DNA of 64,000 bases from assembly GCF_900009135.1 (NCBI RefSeq), contig NZ_LT797711.1, forward strand, positions 1-64,000, given 5' to 3'. The position numbers and the translations under genes are program-made. The notes beneath the pieces are model-generated. The model made no database searches. It worked only from the letters and a program-made list of their open reading frames with translations, and was not told where the DNA came from. This DNA is from Planktothrix sp. PCC 11201. Its GTDB lineage: Bacteria > Cyanobacteriota > Cyanobacteriia > Cyanobacteriales > Microcoleaceae. Of the stretch, positions 10,147-19,971 are shown one piece after another (positions within the stretch are counted from its first letter, which is position 1; each line of letters starts with the position of its first letter).

Positions 10147-13100
10147 ATGACACAAATTATTGGCACTGCGAGCGATGATTTTTTAACCGGGACACCCGAA
10201 CCCGATGAAATCCTAGGATTTTTAGGAAATGATACCTTACAAGGATTAGACAAAAACGATACCCTGAATGGAGGTCAGGATCAGGATTTGCTGTCTGGGG
10301 GTAATGGCAATGATCTGATGTTTGGGGATCTGGGAAATGATACCCTCGAAGGAGAAGCAGGGAATGATATTGCCTATGGCAATAGTGGGGACGATCAACT
10401 CAATGGCGGTGAAGGTGACGACCTCCTTTATGGTGGACAGGGGAATGATACCCTATTTAACAGTAGTGGAAATGATCAGCTATTTGGAGATAGAGGAAAC
10501 GACCTTCTCTATAGCGGAAGCGGGAAAAATGAACTCACCGGTGGAGGGGGTTCCGATGTATTTGTGATTGGTCGAGAACTCATTGATAGTGAAATTGATA
10601 TCATTACCGATTTTAGAATTGGAGTCGATTTACTTGGATTAACCAAGGAATTAAAATTTGCTGATTTGCGGTTTGTTCAAGTGGGAAATGATACCGTAAT
10701 TGAAGATAAGGTCAGCAATCAACAACTGATATTGTTAACCGAAACCCAAGCTACAACCCTGAATAATCAGGCCAACTTCACCCAGTCGATCGAAAGCCTT
10801 ACGCCCATTATTGAGTTTACCAATAATGATTCCTTGGTAGTCAAAGAAGGCGAAACACCGGCCCTATTTGTCAACGTTCGGCGGGCGGGCTCCCCGTTTA
10901 ATACGGTGAGTGCAAAACTAGAATTGCAACTAGACACCGCCACTGGTAGTGACGTTAACCTAGAACCCGTAGAAATCGTTTTTAAACCTTACGAAACTTT
11001 TAAAATCGTTCCTATTCCTTTAACCGTTATTGATGATCGAGAAACCGAACCGAATGAAAGCTTTAAGTTAATTTTAGCCAATCCCACCGGAGGAGCTACC
11101 CTAGGACAATCCCAGGAAATTGTTGTCACCCTACAAGACAATGATAGTAGTTCCCCAGGAACTGTCCCTCCCACCAACTCAACGCCACCGATCGTTTTTC
11201 CCATCGGGCCCTTTCCCTCCGCGATTAGTCTGTCAGTTGCTCCCTCTACTATCCTCGAAAACAGCGAAGAAAACTTTGTTTATACCTTTACACGGGCGGG
11301 AGGTTCCTTAGACCTACCAATTAACGTTAACTTCACCGTGGGAGGAACGGCGAAACTAGGGGAAAACTATACCGTTATTGACAACCAAACCTTTACGAGT
11401 ACCGGAGGTAGCATTTCCTTCCCGGCAAATGGTACCATCGCCACCCTAAAACTCGCTCCCATCAATAATGATAAATTTGAAGAAGACCCCCTAACTATCG
11501 ATATCACCTTAAAAGAATCCGGCTTTTTATACACCGCTAATCCACAACAATCCACCGCCATAGCTAGTATCGGGAGCGAAGATCTTCCGCCCAGACCCCC
11601 GGTTTATAACTTTAGTCAGCCGGAATTTCCCATCTTTGAGGGTGATCCTGGCTTTCCTCAGCAAGCCACTATTACGGTTAATCGTACTTTTGATACCAGT
11701 CAGCAATCGAGTGTGAGAGTTTTGCTTACCCCGGCTGGACAGAATGGCGGAACACCTGGGGTTGATGTCGAACCCACGGAAATCGTCCTACAATTTGCCC
11801 CTGGTCAGACTGAGAATACCTTCCAAATCCCGATCATTGGTGATAACGAAATTGAACCTTCAGAAACAATTATCCTATCCTTTGCACCAGACGGTTTTCT
11901 CCCCACGGGACAAGCGGGAACCCTTAATCCCACAACCAACTTAATTATTAATGACGACGATGGCCCCACTACCTATGATTTCAAAGAACCCCTATTCAAA
12001 ACCCTTGAAGGTAACTCCAGTAATATTACCCAACTGGTAGAAATTGATCGTTCTGGGGATATTAATGTTAACTCCTCTGTGGAAGTTAATATTACCGGAG
12101 TCAATGCTATCCCCAATGTAGATTTTGTTCCCGGGCCAATCACCGTCAACTTCACCCCGGGACAAATCGCTCAAACTGTCCCGATTACCATTATCGGCAA
12201 CCTCACACCCAATCAAAACAGAACCCTGAATCTCTCCCTCAATCCCCCCCTAGGAGCTTTGGTGGGGAACCAGCATCCCACCGCAGAGTTACTGGTGGTT
12301 GACGATGATAATGTTCCGACCTACGACTTCACCACTAATACTTATCGAGTTCGGGAAGGGAATAGTGATATTACCTACAGTGAAATTACTATTGTTCGCT
12401 CAGGAAAGGTTGATATTGACTCCTCGGTGACGGTGGACTTAAACCCCGCTGCCAAAAATGGAGCGACCCCAGGAGATGATTTTACCCCGAGTACCATCCC
12501 GGTGCAATTTGCACCTGGGGAAATTAGTAAAACGGTACCGGTTACGATTAAAGGGGATCAAACATCTGAGTCTACCGAAACCGTAATTCTGTCCTTTTCT
12601 AACTTCGATAACGATGGACAAACGGGAACCACAGTCCCGCAAGCGGCTCTGATCATTGATGATGATGATTCCCCACCTAGCTATAACTTTACCCAGAACA
12701 ACTACAGCGTAGATGAAGGAGACACCACTAGCCTGTTTAATGAAGTTCAGGTGGTTCGCTCAGGAGATATTAGTCAAACCTCTAGTGTGGATGTGGTATT
12801 TACCAGTGAGACGGCGATCGCTAATACCGACTTTACACCAGGGCCCCAAAGAATTCAATTTGCTGTTAACCAAGACAAACAAATTGTCCCCCTGGGAATT
12901 ATTGGGAACACCCGGGTGCAACCTGACCGTGACTTTCAACTCTCCTTTGCTAATTTTGACAAAAACGGACTCGCGGGAGACATTATCCCTACCAGTACCG
13001 TGACCATCAAAGATGACGACAAAGCCACTCTCAGTTTAACCACCGTAGAAGCAACGGCCACCGAACCTGTCACCACAAAAGTCCCCAATGAACTACCCAA

Positions 13101-14505
13101 AAACGGGATTTATCGGATTAGTCGCGCCCCGGACACCTTTGGGGATTTAACGATCAACCTCACCCTAAAACCCGATAAAATTAGCGCGGCGGACTATACT
13201 TTGACCACCTCGACGGGTCAAACCGTAGCGGTCAGTAACACCTCCACCGCTACGCTCACCCTTCCCAACAATCAATCCAGTATTGATATCATCCTGACTC
13301 CGATTGATGATGTCCCAGCCGAAGCCGATGAATCCCTCACCCTAGTCTTAGCGGACGGCAATTATAAGATTGCTCCCAAAGAAAATACCGCAAAGGTGAC
13401 AATTCTGGCCAATGATACCGCCGTGACTCAACTGGGAGATACCACCAGCCAAGCCCCGGCAGACTATGCCACCCTAGTAGAAGGTTCCTTACGTCAGGCG
13501 ATTCTTAACGCTGAATCTTTACCAGGGGAAGATAAGATTACCTTTGTTGACAAAGCCGCTGCTGGGGTGATTAATCTGGCTGGGGCTTTACCCGGGGTCG
13601 GTAGCGATGTGATTTTTGATGGGCCAGGGGCCAATAAGCTCACGATTCGTCGAGATACGGGCGGAGACTACAATATTTTCACCGTTAATGGCGGGAATGT
13701 CACCTTTGAAGGATTGAAACTGAGCAATGGTTTCCCCGCCGGGACGATACCCAATACAAGCAGTACGACCACAGGGAGTCGGGGCGGTGCGATTAATATT
13801 ACTTCCTCTACCAGTAAGGTGAAGGTGATCGACAGTTGGCTCGATGCAAACCAGGCGAATAATGGGGGGGCGATCGCCAACTCTGGCCAACTCACGGTTC
13901 AAAATAGTACCATCAGCAATAACATAGGTAGCAACGGTGGTGGAATTATTGTGATTGATGGTCAAGTCCAAGTTATTAATAGCACGATTGCTAACAACAA
14001 AGGCAACATCGGTGGTGGCGTGTTTAACTCTGTTGCGGACTTGACGATTACCAATAGTACGATTGCCTTCAATAATGCGACCGGAAACAGTGGCGGGGTC
14101 AGAAATATTGGCGGTGTAGCCAACCTGAAAAACACAATTATCGCCAGTAACACCTCCCCCCTTGACCCCGACGTGGGAGCATCCATAGAATTTGCCTTTA
14201 AGAGTGGTGGCAATAATATAATTGGAGACGGAACTGGAGGACAGGGTTTAGTCAATGGAGTGAACAATGATCAAGTTGGTAGCAGTACCACCCCGATTGA
14301 TCCTTTACTCAGTCCCTTACAAAATAACGGTGGTGGCACGCCTACCTTGGCTCTAGCTAGTACCAGTCTTGCCATTAACAAGGGAAGTAATAGCTTTATT
14401 GCCCCATATACAGACCCGGGACAATTTGATCAACGGGGGGCAGGCTTTAACCGAATTATTAATAACATTATTGATATCGGAGCCTTTGAGTCTCAACTGT
14501 TCTAA
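10147..14505 (+). CDS. Large RTX / Calx-beta / beta-helix surface protein
   Basis: 1452 residues, no signal peptide. N-terminus (about 1-140): tandem RTX calcium-binding nonapeptides (GNDTLQGLD, GGNGNDLMFGD, GGEGDDLLYGG and others) with the closing GSDVFVIG...DIITDF segment. About 230-1070: seven or so Calx-beta-like domains, each opening with a phrase such as YNFTQNNYSVDEGD or YDFTTNTYRVREGN and ending near the next with DDD. About 1100-1452: a parallel beta-helix with repeated N-S-T-I-x-N-N turns, ending in IDIGAFES (choice-of-anchor Q type). RTX proteins usually leave by type I secretion and act outside the cell in adhesion or surface-layer roles. No secretion genes are adjacent. The stop codon is fused to a repeat. 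Confidence 0.85.
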   Translation: MTQIIGTASDDFLTGTPEPDEILGFLGNDTLQGLDKNDTLNGGQDQDLLSGGNGNDLMFGDLGNDTLEGEAGNDIAYGNSGDDQLNGGEGDDLLYGGQGNDTLFNSSGNDQLFGDRGNDLLYSGSGKNELTGGGGSDVFVIGRELIDSEIDIITDFRIGVDLLGLTKELKFADLRFVQVGNDTVIEDKVSNQQLILLTETQATTLNNQANFTQSIESLTPIIEFTNNDSLVVKEGETPALFVNVRRAGSPFNTVSAKLELQLDTATGSDVNLEPVEIVFKPYETFKIVPIPLTVIDDRETEPNESFKLILANPTGGATLGQSQEIVVTLQDNDSSSPGTVPPTNSTPPIVFPIGPFPSAISLSVAPSTILENSEENFVYTFTRAGGSLDLPINVNFTVGGTAKLGENYTVIDNQTFTSTGGSISFPANGTIATLKLAPINNDKFEEDPLTIDITLKESGFLYTANPQQSTAIASIGSEDLPPRPPVYNFSQPEFPIFEGDPGFPQQATITVNRTFDTSQQSSVRVLLTPAGQNGGTPGVDVEPTEIVLQFAPGQTENTFQIPIIGDNEIEPSETIILSFAPDGFLPTGQAGTLNPTTNLIINDDDGPTTYDFKEPLFKTLEGNSSNITQLVEIDRSGDINVNSSVEVNITGVNAIPNVDFVPGPITVNFTPGQIAQTVPITIIGNLTPNQNRTLNLSLNPPLGALVGNQHPTAELLVVDDDNVPTYDFTTNTYRVREGNSDITYSEITIVRSGKVDIDSSVTVDLNPAAKNGATPGDDFTPSTIPVQFAPGEISKTVPVTIKGDQTSESTETVILSFSNFDNDGQTGTTVPQAALIIDDDDSPPSYNFTQNNYSVDEGDTTSLFNEVQVVRSGDISQTSSVDVVFTSETAIANTDFTPGPQRIQFAVNQDKQIVPLGIIGNTRVQPDRDFQLSFANFDKNGLAGDIIPTSTVTIKDDDKATLSLTTVEATATEPVTTKVPNELPKNGIYRISRAPDTFGDLTINLTLKPDKISAADYTLTTSTGQTVAVSNTSTATLTLPNNQSSIDIILTPIDDVPAEADESLTLVLADGNYKIAPKENTAKVTILANDTAVTQLGDTTSQAPADYATLVEGSLRQAILNAESLPGEDKITFVDKAAAGVINLAGALPGVGSDVIFDGPGANKLTIRRDTGGDYNIFTVNGGNVTFEGLKLSNGFPAGTIPNTSSTTTGSRGGAINITSSTSKVKVIDSWLDANQANNGGAIANSGQLTVQNSTISNNIGSNGGGIIVIDGQVQVINSTIANNKGNIGGGVFNSVADLTITNSTIAFNNATGNSGGVRNIGGVANLKNTIIASNTSPLDPDVGASIEFAFKSGGNNIIGDGTGGQGLVNGVNNDQVGSSTTPIDPLLSPLQNNGGGTPTLALASTSLAINKGSNSFIAPYTDPGQFDQRGAGFNRIINNIIDIGAFESQLF

Positions 14506-14592
14506 TTACGAATTACGAATTACGAATGAGTGGGGCGGGTTTAGAAAGGTTATCTGTGAGTATCAGAAATTTGTAAAGAACCCGCCCCTACA
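14504..14592. repeat. AATTACG triplet repeat and GGGGCGGGTT hairpin element
   Basis: A short tandem of AATTACG units begins inside the RTX stop codon (14504 on). Then GGGGCGGGTT (from about 14532) and GAACCCGCCCCTAC (14578-14591) form the inverted ends of a dispersed element also seen at 17138, 18282, 19848 and 27703. The hairpin lies 8 bp past the end of pnp and could help end its transcript. Confidence 0.7.
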
Positions 14593-14599
14593 GTCTGAT

Positions 14600-16750
14600 C
14601 TATTTCGTTGCCGCAGTCCGGGCAGCCGCAGCTTCATCGGGGTGAATATTCAGACGGGTAAGATTAATCCGACCCTTACTGTCAATTTCCCGAACTTTGA
14701 CAATCACTTCATCCCCGACCGAGACTTCATCCTCCACCCGAGGAACCCGGTAATCTGCCAACTGGGAAATATGAATCATTCCCTCTTTACCGGGGAGTAA
14801 TTCCACAAAAGCCCCAATTGGAATAATCCGAGTAATTCGGCCCACATACACATCCCCAGCATTCAGTTTGCGGGTCATTCCCTGAATGATTTGATAGGCG
14901 CGGGCGGCATTTTCGCTATCGGTGGAAGCAATTGTGACCGTACCATCATCATCAATATCAATCTTGACTCCGGTTTCTTCCGTAATCCCCTTAATGGTTT
15001 TCCCACCAGGCCCAATTACCAAACCAATCAAATCGGGATCAATTTTCAAGGTTAATAACCGAGGGGCGTAGGGCGATAAATCCGAACGAGGTTTGCCAAT
15101 TACCTCTAACATTTTTTCCAGGATATGCAGTCGGGCAGGTTTTGCCTGATAAATGGCATCCGCCACCGTCTTCATCGGCAACCCGGTGATTTTCATATCC
15201 ATTTGTAGGGCAGTGACTCCGGTATCTGTCCCCGCCACCTTGAAATCCATATCTCCTAAAAAGTCCTCGATTCCTTGGATATCGGTGAGAATCCGAACTT
15301 CTTCCCCTTCTTTAATTAATCCCATCGCCGCCCCACTCACGGGTTTAGAAATGGGAACCCCGGCATCCATCAAGGCCAAAGTTGATCCACAGACCGAACC
15401 CATGGACGTTGAACCATTAGAAGATAAGACCTCTGAAACCACCCGAATTACATAGGGAAACTGATCCTTAGAAGGTAATACCGGAACTAAGGCCCGTTCT
15501 GCTAAAGCTCCGTGACCAATTTCCCGACGTCCGGGCGATCGCATGGGTTTGGTTTCTCCAACCGAATAAGGCGGAAAATTGTAGTGGTGCATATAGCGTT
15601 TTTCTTCCTGGGGATGCAAGTCATCCAAATCCTGAGCATCTCCCGGCGTCCCCAAAGTGGCAATTGATAATACTTGAGTTAAACCGCGATTAAACAAACC
15701 ACTGCCATGTACCCGTTTCGGCAAACAACTGACCTTACAGGATACCGGACGCACCTGATCCAAGCTGCGACCATCCACCCGCACACTATCTTGAACAATT
15801 TGCTGACGCATCAAGGTTTTGGTGATGTCCTTGAAAATCTGACTCACCAACTTAGAATCCTCTGCCACCGCCACCCGGATCGGATCATCTTCGGGCAGAG
15901 CTTCAATGGGAGCTACGACCTCACTTGCCTTGATTTTATCCAGGTTGGCATCCCGGGCGGTTTTATCCAGGTCATGTTGCTGGAGAACTTGTTTAACAGG
16001 GAGAGTCACGCGATCCCGAACAAACTGGATTAACCCTTGATTTCCCTCTGGGGGTTCCCCAGGTTTGACCTCAATTCCCAAGTCTCGCATTAATTCCTCT
16101 TGGGCCTTGATTAAATCACAAACCGCCTCATAACCAAAGTCGATCGCTTCGATAATATCCTGTTCCGGTAGTTGGTTCGCACCTGCTTCCACCATCACCA
16201 CGCCATCGGGGGAACCCGCCACGACTAAATCCAAATCCCCATTTTTCACTTCCCGGTAAGTCGGGTTAATAATAAAGTCATCTCCGACTAAACCCACCCG
16301 TACCGCAGCCATCGGCCCAAAAAAGGGAATTCTTGCCAAAATTACTGCTACAGAAGCACCTGTCACCGCTAACACATCCGGTGGTACTTGTTCATCCATC
16401 GACAGGGTTGTGGCCACCACCTGAATATCATCCCGCAACCAATGAGGAATCAGAGGACGTAAGGGACGGTCAATTAAACGACTGGTTAAGGTAACGCGAT
16501 CGGGTGGACGACCTTCCCGACGTAAGAATCCCCCTGGAATTCTTCCCCCCGCGTACAGTCGCTCCTCGTAGTCCACCAACAAGGGTAGAAAGTCCAATCC
16601 GGGTCTACCTTCGGCGCGAGTCGCAGTCACTAGAACTGATGTATCTCCCGACTCGATTAACACGGCTCCACCTGCCTGTGGCGCAAGTAAACCTATTTTG
16701 AGTCGAATATCCCTTCCATCAAACGATATCGACTTAATGATCTCTTCCAT
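14600..16750 (-). CDS. pnp: Polynucleotide phosphorylase
   Basis: 3'-5' phosphorolytic exoribonuclease and RNA polymerase-like enzyme for mRNA turnover in the cytoplasm. 716 residues, a normal length. Two RNase PH domains are visible: the first opens [20 protein letters not shown] and contains [20 protein letters not shown]; the second contains [30 protein letters not shown] ([17 protein letters not shown]) and S1 ([20 protein letters not shown]) RNA-binding domains follow. ATG at 16750 is chosen over longer frames because [13 protein letters not shown] is the family start and an AAGGAAG site lies 9 nt upstream. Confidence 0.97.
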   Translation of the reverse strand: MEEIIKSISFDGRDIRLKIGLLAPQAGGAVLIESGDTSVLVTATRAEGRPGLDFLPLLVDYEERLYAGGRIPGGFLRREGRPPDRVTLTSRLIDRPLRPLIPHWLRDDIQVVATTLSMDEQVPPDVLAVTGASVAVILARIPFFGPMAAVRVGLVGDDFIINPTYREVKNGDLDLVVAGSPDGVVMVEAGANQLPEQDIIEAIDFGYEAVCDLIKAQEELMRDLGIEVKPGEPPEGNQGLIQFVRDRVTLPVKQVLQQHDLDKTARDANLDKIKASEVVAPIEALPEDDPIRVAVAEDSKLVSQIFKDITKTLMRQQIVQDSVRVDGRSLDQVRPVSCKVSCLPKRVHGSGLFNRGLTQVLSIATLGTPGDAQDLDDLHPQEEKRYMHHYNFPPYSVGETKPMRSPGRREIGHGALAERALVPVLPSKDQFPYVIRVVSEVLSSNGSTSMGSVCGSTLALMDAGVPISKPVSGAAMGLIKEGEEVRILTDIQGIEDFLGDMDFKVAGTDTGVTALQMDMKITGLPMKTVADAIYQAKPARLHILEKMLEVIGKPRSDLSPYAPRLLTLKIDPDLIGLVIGPGGKTIKGITEETGVKIDIDDDGTVTIASTDSENAARAYQIIQGMTRKLNAGDVYVGRITRIIPIGAFVELLPGKEGMIHISQLADYRVPRVEDEVSVGDEVIVKVREIDSKGRINLTRLNIHPDEAAAARTAATK

Positions 16751-17353
16751 GTATTTTATCTTCCTTCTTCTTCCACTATTCTCTCTCTGTCGCCATCGTA
16801 ACACGGTGATGAGCATGGGTAGGGAGTGTATAAACACTCGCCGTCAACCCTTCCTTATGAACAGTTAACAGTCTTCTAGCCACGATTTCACAAGCAACAG
16901 AGGGAGTTTTAAAGTTGGACTGAGGTTTCTGATCTTCAATCCCATCCGACCTCACCGATTGAGGTTGATTTTGACTGAATCCTTGTGTTTTAGAAACCTG
17001 AGTTCAGTTCTTCATTATAGTTGCTGACCATCTCAATCCTCTCTATATTGGGTCAACAAATGTAATCTTAACGGGACTGACCACCAAACTACCTATCCTC
17101 GATTATCGGGGTTGGGGCTAATTTTAACTCGTTAATACTGTAGGGGCGGGTTCTTAACAATTCTTTGATTCTAACCGATCACCTGACTAAACCCGCCCCC
17201 TTCTGAGGCTTTTTTTAACTTAGAATAATGGCATAATATTACTACCGAATTAGTGCCATGTCTATTTCTAAGATTTAGTATTCCCCGGATACCGGATTTA
17301 TAGCAGTTATCAAGGTACTTATGACCCTTGATCAGCATAAGTTCGATAATCTT
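16751..17353. other. 603-bp gap between pnp and the protease-like pair
   Basis: The pnp promoter must lie in the left part. No gene is supported. The right part holds repeat copy A (17138-17240). TATTCC-like AT-rich sequence with no clear signal fills the rest. Confidence 0.5.
17138..17240 (+). repeat. Dispersed repeat, copy A
   Basis: About 100 bp starting CTGTAGGGGCGGGTTCT and ending near ACTTAGAATAATGG. It is almost identical to 18282-18380 (copy B). It contains the GGGCGGGTT/AACCCGCCC inverted ends plus a T-run, so it can form a terminator-like hairpin. Same orientation as copies B and C. Confidence 0.85.
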
Positions 17354-17737
17354 TCACATAGAATTTACCATATCTAATGTCAAAATACCCCTAGATTTAT
17401 TGACAACTAACTCCATCATTTCTAGCCATTGAGAACCTATTAAAATTTCAGGCAGTTCATCGCCAACATGAACTGGGATAATAAATTCTTCTCCATCCAG
17501 AATTACTTTGCCTTCATAGATATTAAAAAACTCATCTCCCCGCGCTGTCTGCATCTCGACTTGGGGAGCAATTAAAGACCATTGTAAGGCTTGTAGGTCT
17601 TGAGAATTAATTGCCAGCCAACCTGTGGTAAAACCAGTGTCGAACAACACTTCTATTGGAAAGGATTCACCATGAGTTGCAATTAATTCAATTTCAAAGA
17701 ATAACTGCCCATTTTCACCAAATGTACCTGCGATCAT
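17354..17737 (-). CDS. Retropepsin-like aspartyl protease-type protein
   Basis: 127 residues with the single-domain aspartyl protease (clan AA) pattern. A beta-rich stretch leads to LFDTGFTTGWLAI (catalytic-type D-T-G), and later come PVHVGDELPEILIGSQWLEMM and a hydrophobic G-rich loop. The active enzyme would be a dimer. Small cyanobacterial genes of this kind are common and uncharacterised. Its ATG overlaps the stop of the upstream gene by 4 bp (17734-17737), so the two are probably translated together. Confidence 0.65.
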   Translation of the reverse strand: MIAGTFGENGQLFFEIELIATHGESFPIEVLFDTGFTTGWLAINSQDLQALQWSLIAPQVEMQTARGDEFFNIYEGKVILDGEEFIIPVHVGDELPEILIGSQWLEMMELVVNKSRGILTLDMVNSM

Positions 17738-18057
17738 ATCATGCCACAGGTTCCTCTTTCATTGAGACGAAATGCGGTCATTTTAATATTTTGTTCGCCA
17801 TAAATCTCGCGTATTTTTTCAATTAACTTGGGTAATTGGGGTGCAATTAAATAATCTTCACTATCAGGTTCGATAGCAATGAAATAATTATAATATTCAT
17901 CTATTAATTGGGGGCGTAGTCTTTCAAATATCGCTCGGCAACGCAGACCTAATTGAGTTCTTTCTGCTTTGCGTTTTGCTAATTCTTCGGGGGGGATAGT
18001 ATTTTCTTTTAAGATTCTACCCCGTCTTACTTGTCGCTTCTCTGATAAGTTCGTCAT
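17734..18057 (-). CDS. Uncharacterised partner of the aspartyl protease-like gene
   Basis: 107 residues, highly charged. A basic N-terminus (RRGRILKENTIPPEELAKRK) is followed by a predicted helical part (LRCRAIFERLRPQLIDEYYN) and a short C-terminal end. No membrane segment or known family is recognised. The 4-bp overlap with the downstream protease-like gene suggests a two-gene unit. The unit lies between repeat copies A and B. A role as antitoxin or protease partner is only a guess. Confidence 0.6.
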   Translation of the reverse strand: MTNLSEKRQVRRGRILKENTIPPEELAKRKAERTQLGLRCRAIFERLRPQLIDEYYNYFIAIEPDSEDYLIAPQLPKLIEKIREIYGEQNIKMTAFRLNERGTCGMI

Positions 18058-18175
18058 GTTTTTAATAAAGTAAATTTTACTATGTTTTATTATAGCTAAT
18101 AAATATTATTTTGTCAAGTTAGGGATGGGAGAGGTGCGATCGCTTGTACCTTGTTATTAAAGGGATGGAAAAAGG

Positions 18176-18380
18176 GCGATCGCGCTTTGAGATTGGGGGT
18201 AGGAGAGATGCGATCGCACTTTTGGTGATTTGGGATATGGGAAAATAGGACTAATGAGTTTCTAATTAATGATCAACCATCCTGTAGGGGCGGGTTCTCA
18301 ACAATTCTTTGATTCTAACCGATCACCTGACTAAACCCGCCCCCTTCTGAGGCTTTTTTAACTTAGAATAATGGTATAAT
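18176..18380 (+). repeat. Dispersed repeat, copy B (composite)
   Basis: Starts at a HIP1-like GCGATCGCGCTTTGAG. The first ~130 bp match copy C (19742-19867). The last ~100 bp (from 18282) match copy A (17138-17240). The right edge carries ATGGTATAATACCAT, a palindrome containing TATAAT, 26 bp before the antitoxin ATG, so the element may supply that gene's promoter. Confidence 0.85.
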
Positions 18381-18405
18381 ACCATTGATAACAACCGCAC
18401 ATACT

Positions 18406-18738
18406 ATGAGCAAAGAAAACATGATGCTGACACTGGATAGCGAGAAAAAAGCAGCACTTTCGGCGATCGCAACTCTAATGGATCGGGATTTAAGCGACGT
18501 AGTGAATGAAGCTATCTCAAACTATCTGGAAATCAATCAAAAACTCCTGACAGAAAGCACAAAAAATCTGGAAAAATCAAAGGCTTGTGACTTGATTGAT
18601 GAGGGAGAAAAAAAGAGACCTATTGATTTACAATCTCGCGGTATAAATCGACAACAAGCAGCCAATTTGTGTGCTAGACTGCAAAGTTTTACTGAAGATT
18701 GGAATTGTCCAGAAATGGATGTCTATGATGCCTTATAA
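18406..18738 (+). CDS. Ribbon-helix-helix antitoxin-like protein
   Basis: 110 residues from ATG 18406. Part one, MMLTLDSEKKAALSAIATLMDRDLSDVVNEAIS, is a ribbon-helix-helix (CopG/ParD-like) DNA-binding pattern. The tail QQAANLCARLQSFTEDWNCPEMDVYDAL looks like the toxin-binding end of cyanobacterial antitoxins. Expected role: repress its own promoter and neutralise a toxin. No intact toxin follows. A nine-codon frame overlapping its end (MPYNRGG, then stop) faintly resembles the start of a MazF-type toxin. Other starts (TTG 18385, ATG 18421) are possible. Confidence 0.65.
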   Translation: MSKENMMLTLDSEKKAALSAIATLMDRDLSDVVNEAISNYLEINQKLLTESTKNLEKSKACDLIDEGEKKRPIDLQSRGINRQQAANLCARLQSFTEDWNCPEMDVYDAL

Positions 18739-18782
18739 TCGCGGTGGATTGAGTTGAAAATACATAGTATGTCACCTAATTT

Positions 18783-19169
18783 TTAGAAAAACTTTACCAT
18801 TGGATAGGAAAGAATAGCTTTATCTTCTGTCATAATGGTTAAATCATGCTCTAAAGATTGACAGAGTAAAACACGATCAAAGGGATCATTATGTAAGGCT
18901 GGTAATTTAGCTAATTGAGTAATCGTAGTTTCAGCAATAGATAAACTAGAAATTAAATGTTTTTCACGCTGTTGGGGAAGGTAAATTTTAGGAGATTCTG
19001 GTAATGGTAATTTTCCTAATTGATATTTAATTATTGCTTCCCAAACCGAAACTACACTGAGATAAATCTCGTTATCTTGATTACTGATAGCATCATAATA
19101 TTGGTCTGCTAGTCATTTATTATTAGTAATAAACCACAGAAAAATATGAGTATCTAAGATAATTTTCAT
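18783..19169 (-). pseudogene. VapC-type PIN-domain toxin with an in-frame TGA
   Basis: The frame from ATG 19169 to TAA 18783 has 129 codons and reads as a full PIN-domain toxin except for TGA at codon 19 (19115-19113). It opens KIILDTHIFLWFI (first acidic residue in LDTH) and continues YLSVVSVWEA, then LPALHNDPFDRVLLCQSLEH with the D-P-F-D-R acidic motif and ends LTIMTEDKAIL. PIN toxins of this type are RNases. The ATG overlaps the antitoxin stop by 4 bp, as in an operon. A single nonsense change from CGA or TGG-like sense is the simplest reading; a sequencing error or readthrough is possible. Confidence 0.85.
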
Positions 19170-19411
19170 GGATTGGTAAATAAGTTAATAATTTCTTCAG
19201 GGAGGGGATCATTAAAATCATCTGGTACAACAAATTCACCCTCACATAAACCAATAGGACGGCGTTCTTTTTGAGGTGGTTTTGTTAGTATCGGTTTGAT
19301 TTCAGCAATAGGTTGATCAGCTTGAGTAATGATCAAGCTGTTACCTTCTTGAATCAGTTTGATAAATTCTGATAAATTGTGCTGAATGTCATCTATATTT
19401 AGGGTAATCAT
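19166..19411 (-). CDS. Phd/YefM-type antitoxin
   Basis: 81 residues. N-terminus MITLNIDDIQHNLSEFIKLI is the Phd/YefM pattern (short beta strand, then helix), followed by G-N-S-L-I-I-T-Q-A-D-Q-P-I-A-E-I-K-P, the family hallmark. The acidic C-terminal tail (VVPDDFNDPLPEEIINLF) matches antitoxins paired with PIN toxins. It should bind the operator and neutralise the downstream toxin. The gene is intact although the toxin is broken. The 4-bp overlap indicates one operon. Confidence 0.85.
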   Translation of the reverse strand: MITLNIDDIQHNLSEFIKLIQEGNSLIITQADQPIAEIKPILTKPPQKERRPIGLCEGEFVVPDDFNDPLPEEIINLFTNP

Positions 19412-19460
19412 GGCATTATTTTTGGTTACTGATTTCTAATTGAAAATCCAGAAAAAGTAA

Positions 19461-19523
19461 TTAAGGCTGTTGTTGTAATTGAGTCATTAATGGGTCAGGA
19501 ATTTCTAAAGTTACTAGATTCAT
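19461..19523 (-). pseudogene. Short antitoxin-like remnant
   Basis: A 20-codon reverse frame reads MNLVTLEIPDPLMTQLQQQP and stops. Its opening resembles small cyanobacterial antitoxins that begin with a beta strand and helix, and it lies just upstream of the antitoxin above. It is too short to be one of them whole, so it may be a decayed copy. Confidence 0.35.
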
Positions 19524-19741
19524 AAAATTAACTATTAATTATAGTTATTAATTGATTTTAACTGAAATTAATCTTTACTGTCCATACTCTTAAATTAAAA
19601 GCGATCAACAAGGATTTGATATGTCTTGATTATAACGAATTAATTATTATTTTGTCAATTGACTCCTCTAAATACGCTAACGTCTGATGAAATTGCCAAT
19701 CAGCTTTTATATGTGTAAATTAAGTGTTTATTGAAAAATTA

Positions 19742-19867
19742 GCGATCGCGCTTTGAGTTTGGGGGATGGGAGAGGCGCGATCAAACTTTTGGTGATTTGG
19801 GATATGAGAAATAGGACTAATGAGTTTCTAATTAATGATTAACCATCCTGTAGGGGCGGGTTCTCAA
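19742..19867 (+). repeat. Dispersed repeat, copy C
   Basis: About 125 bp matching 18176-18305 with few differences (shared blocks include GCGATCGCGCTTTGAG, TTTTGGTGATTTGGGATATG and ATAGGACTAATGAGTTTCTA), ending in CTGTAGGGGCGGGTTCTC. After that it decays. It occupies most of the otherwise gene-free 19524-19971 stretch, where nothing else is seen. Confidence 0.85.
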
Positions 19868-19971
19868 AAAATCTTCAATTTAAACCCATGATCTGACTAA
19901 ACTTGCCATCTCTTTAACTCACGTTGTAAATTTTCATGAAAACTGAATTTATTACGATTTTTGAAATACTT

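Noticed and set aside
18727-18780. Possible MazF-type toxin remnant (MPYNRGG, then WIELK in another frame) after the RHH antitoxin
   Set aside because: Only about 12 residues of weak likeness across a frame change; not enough to call.
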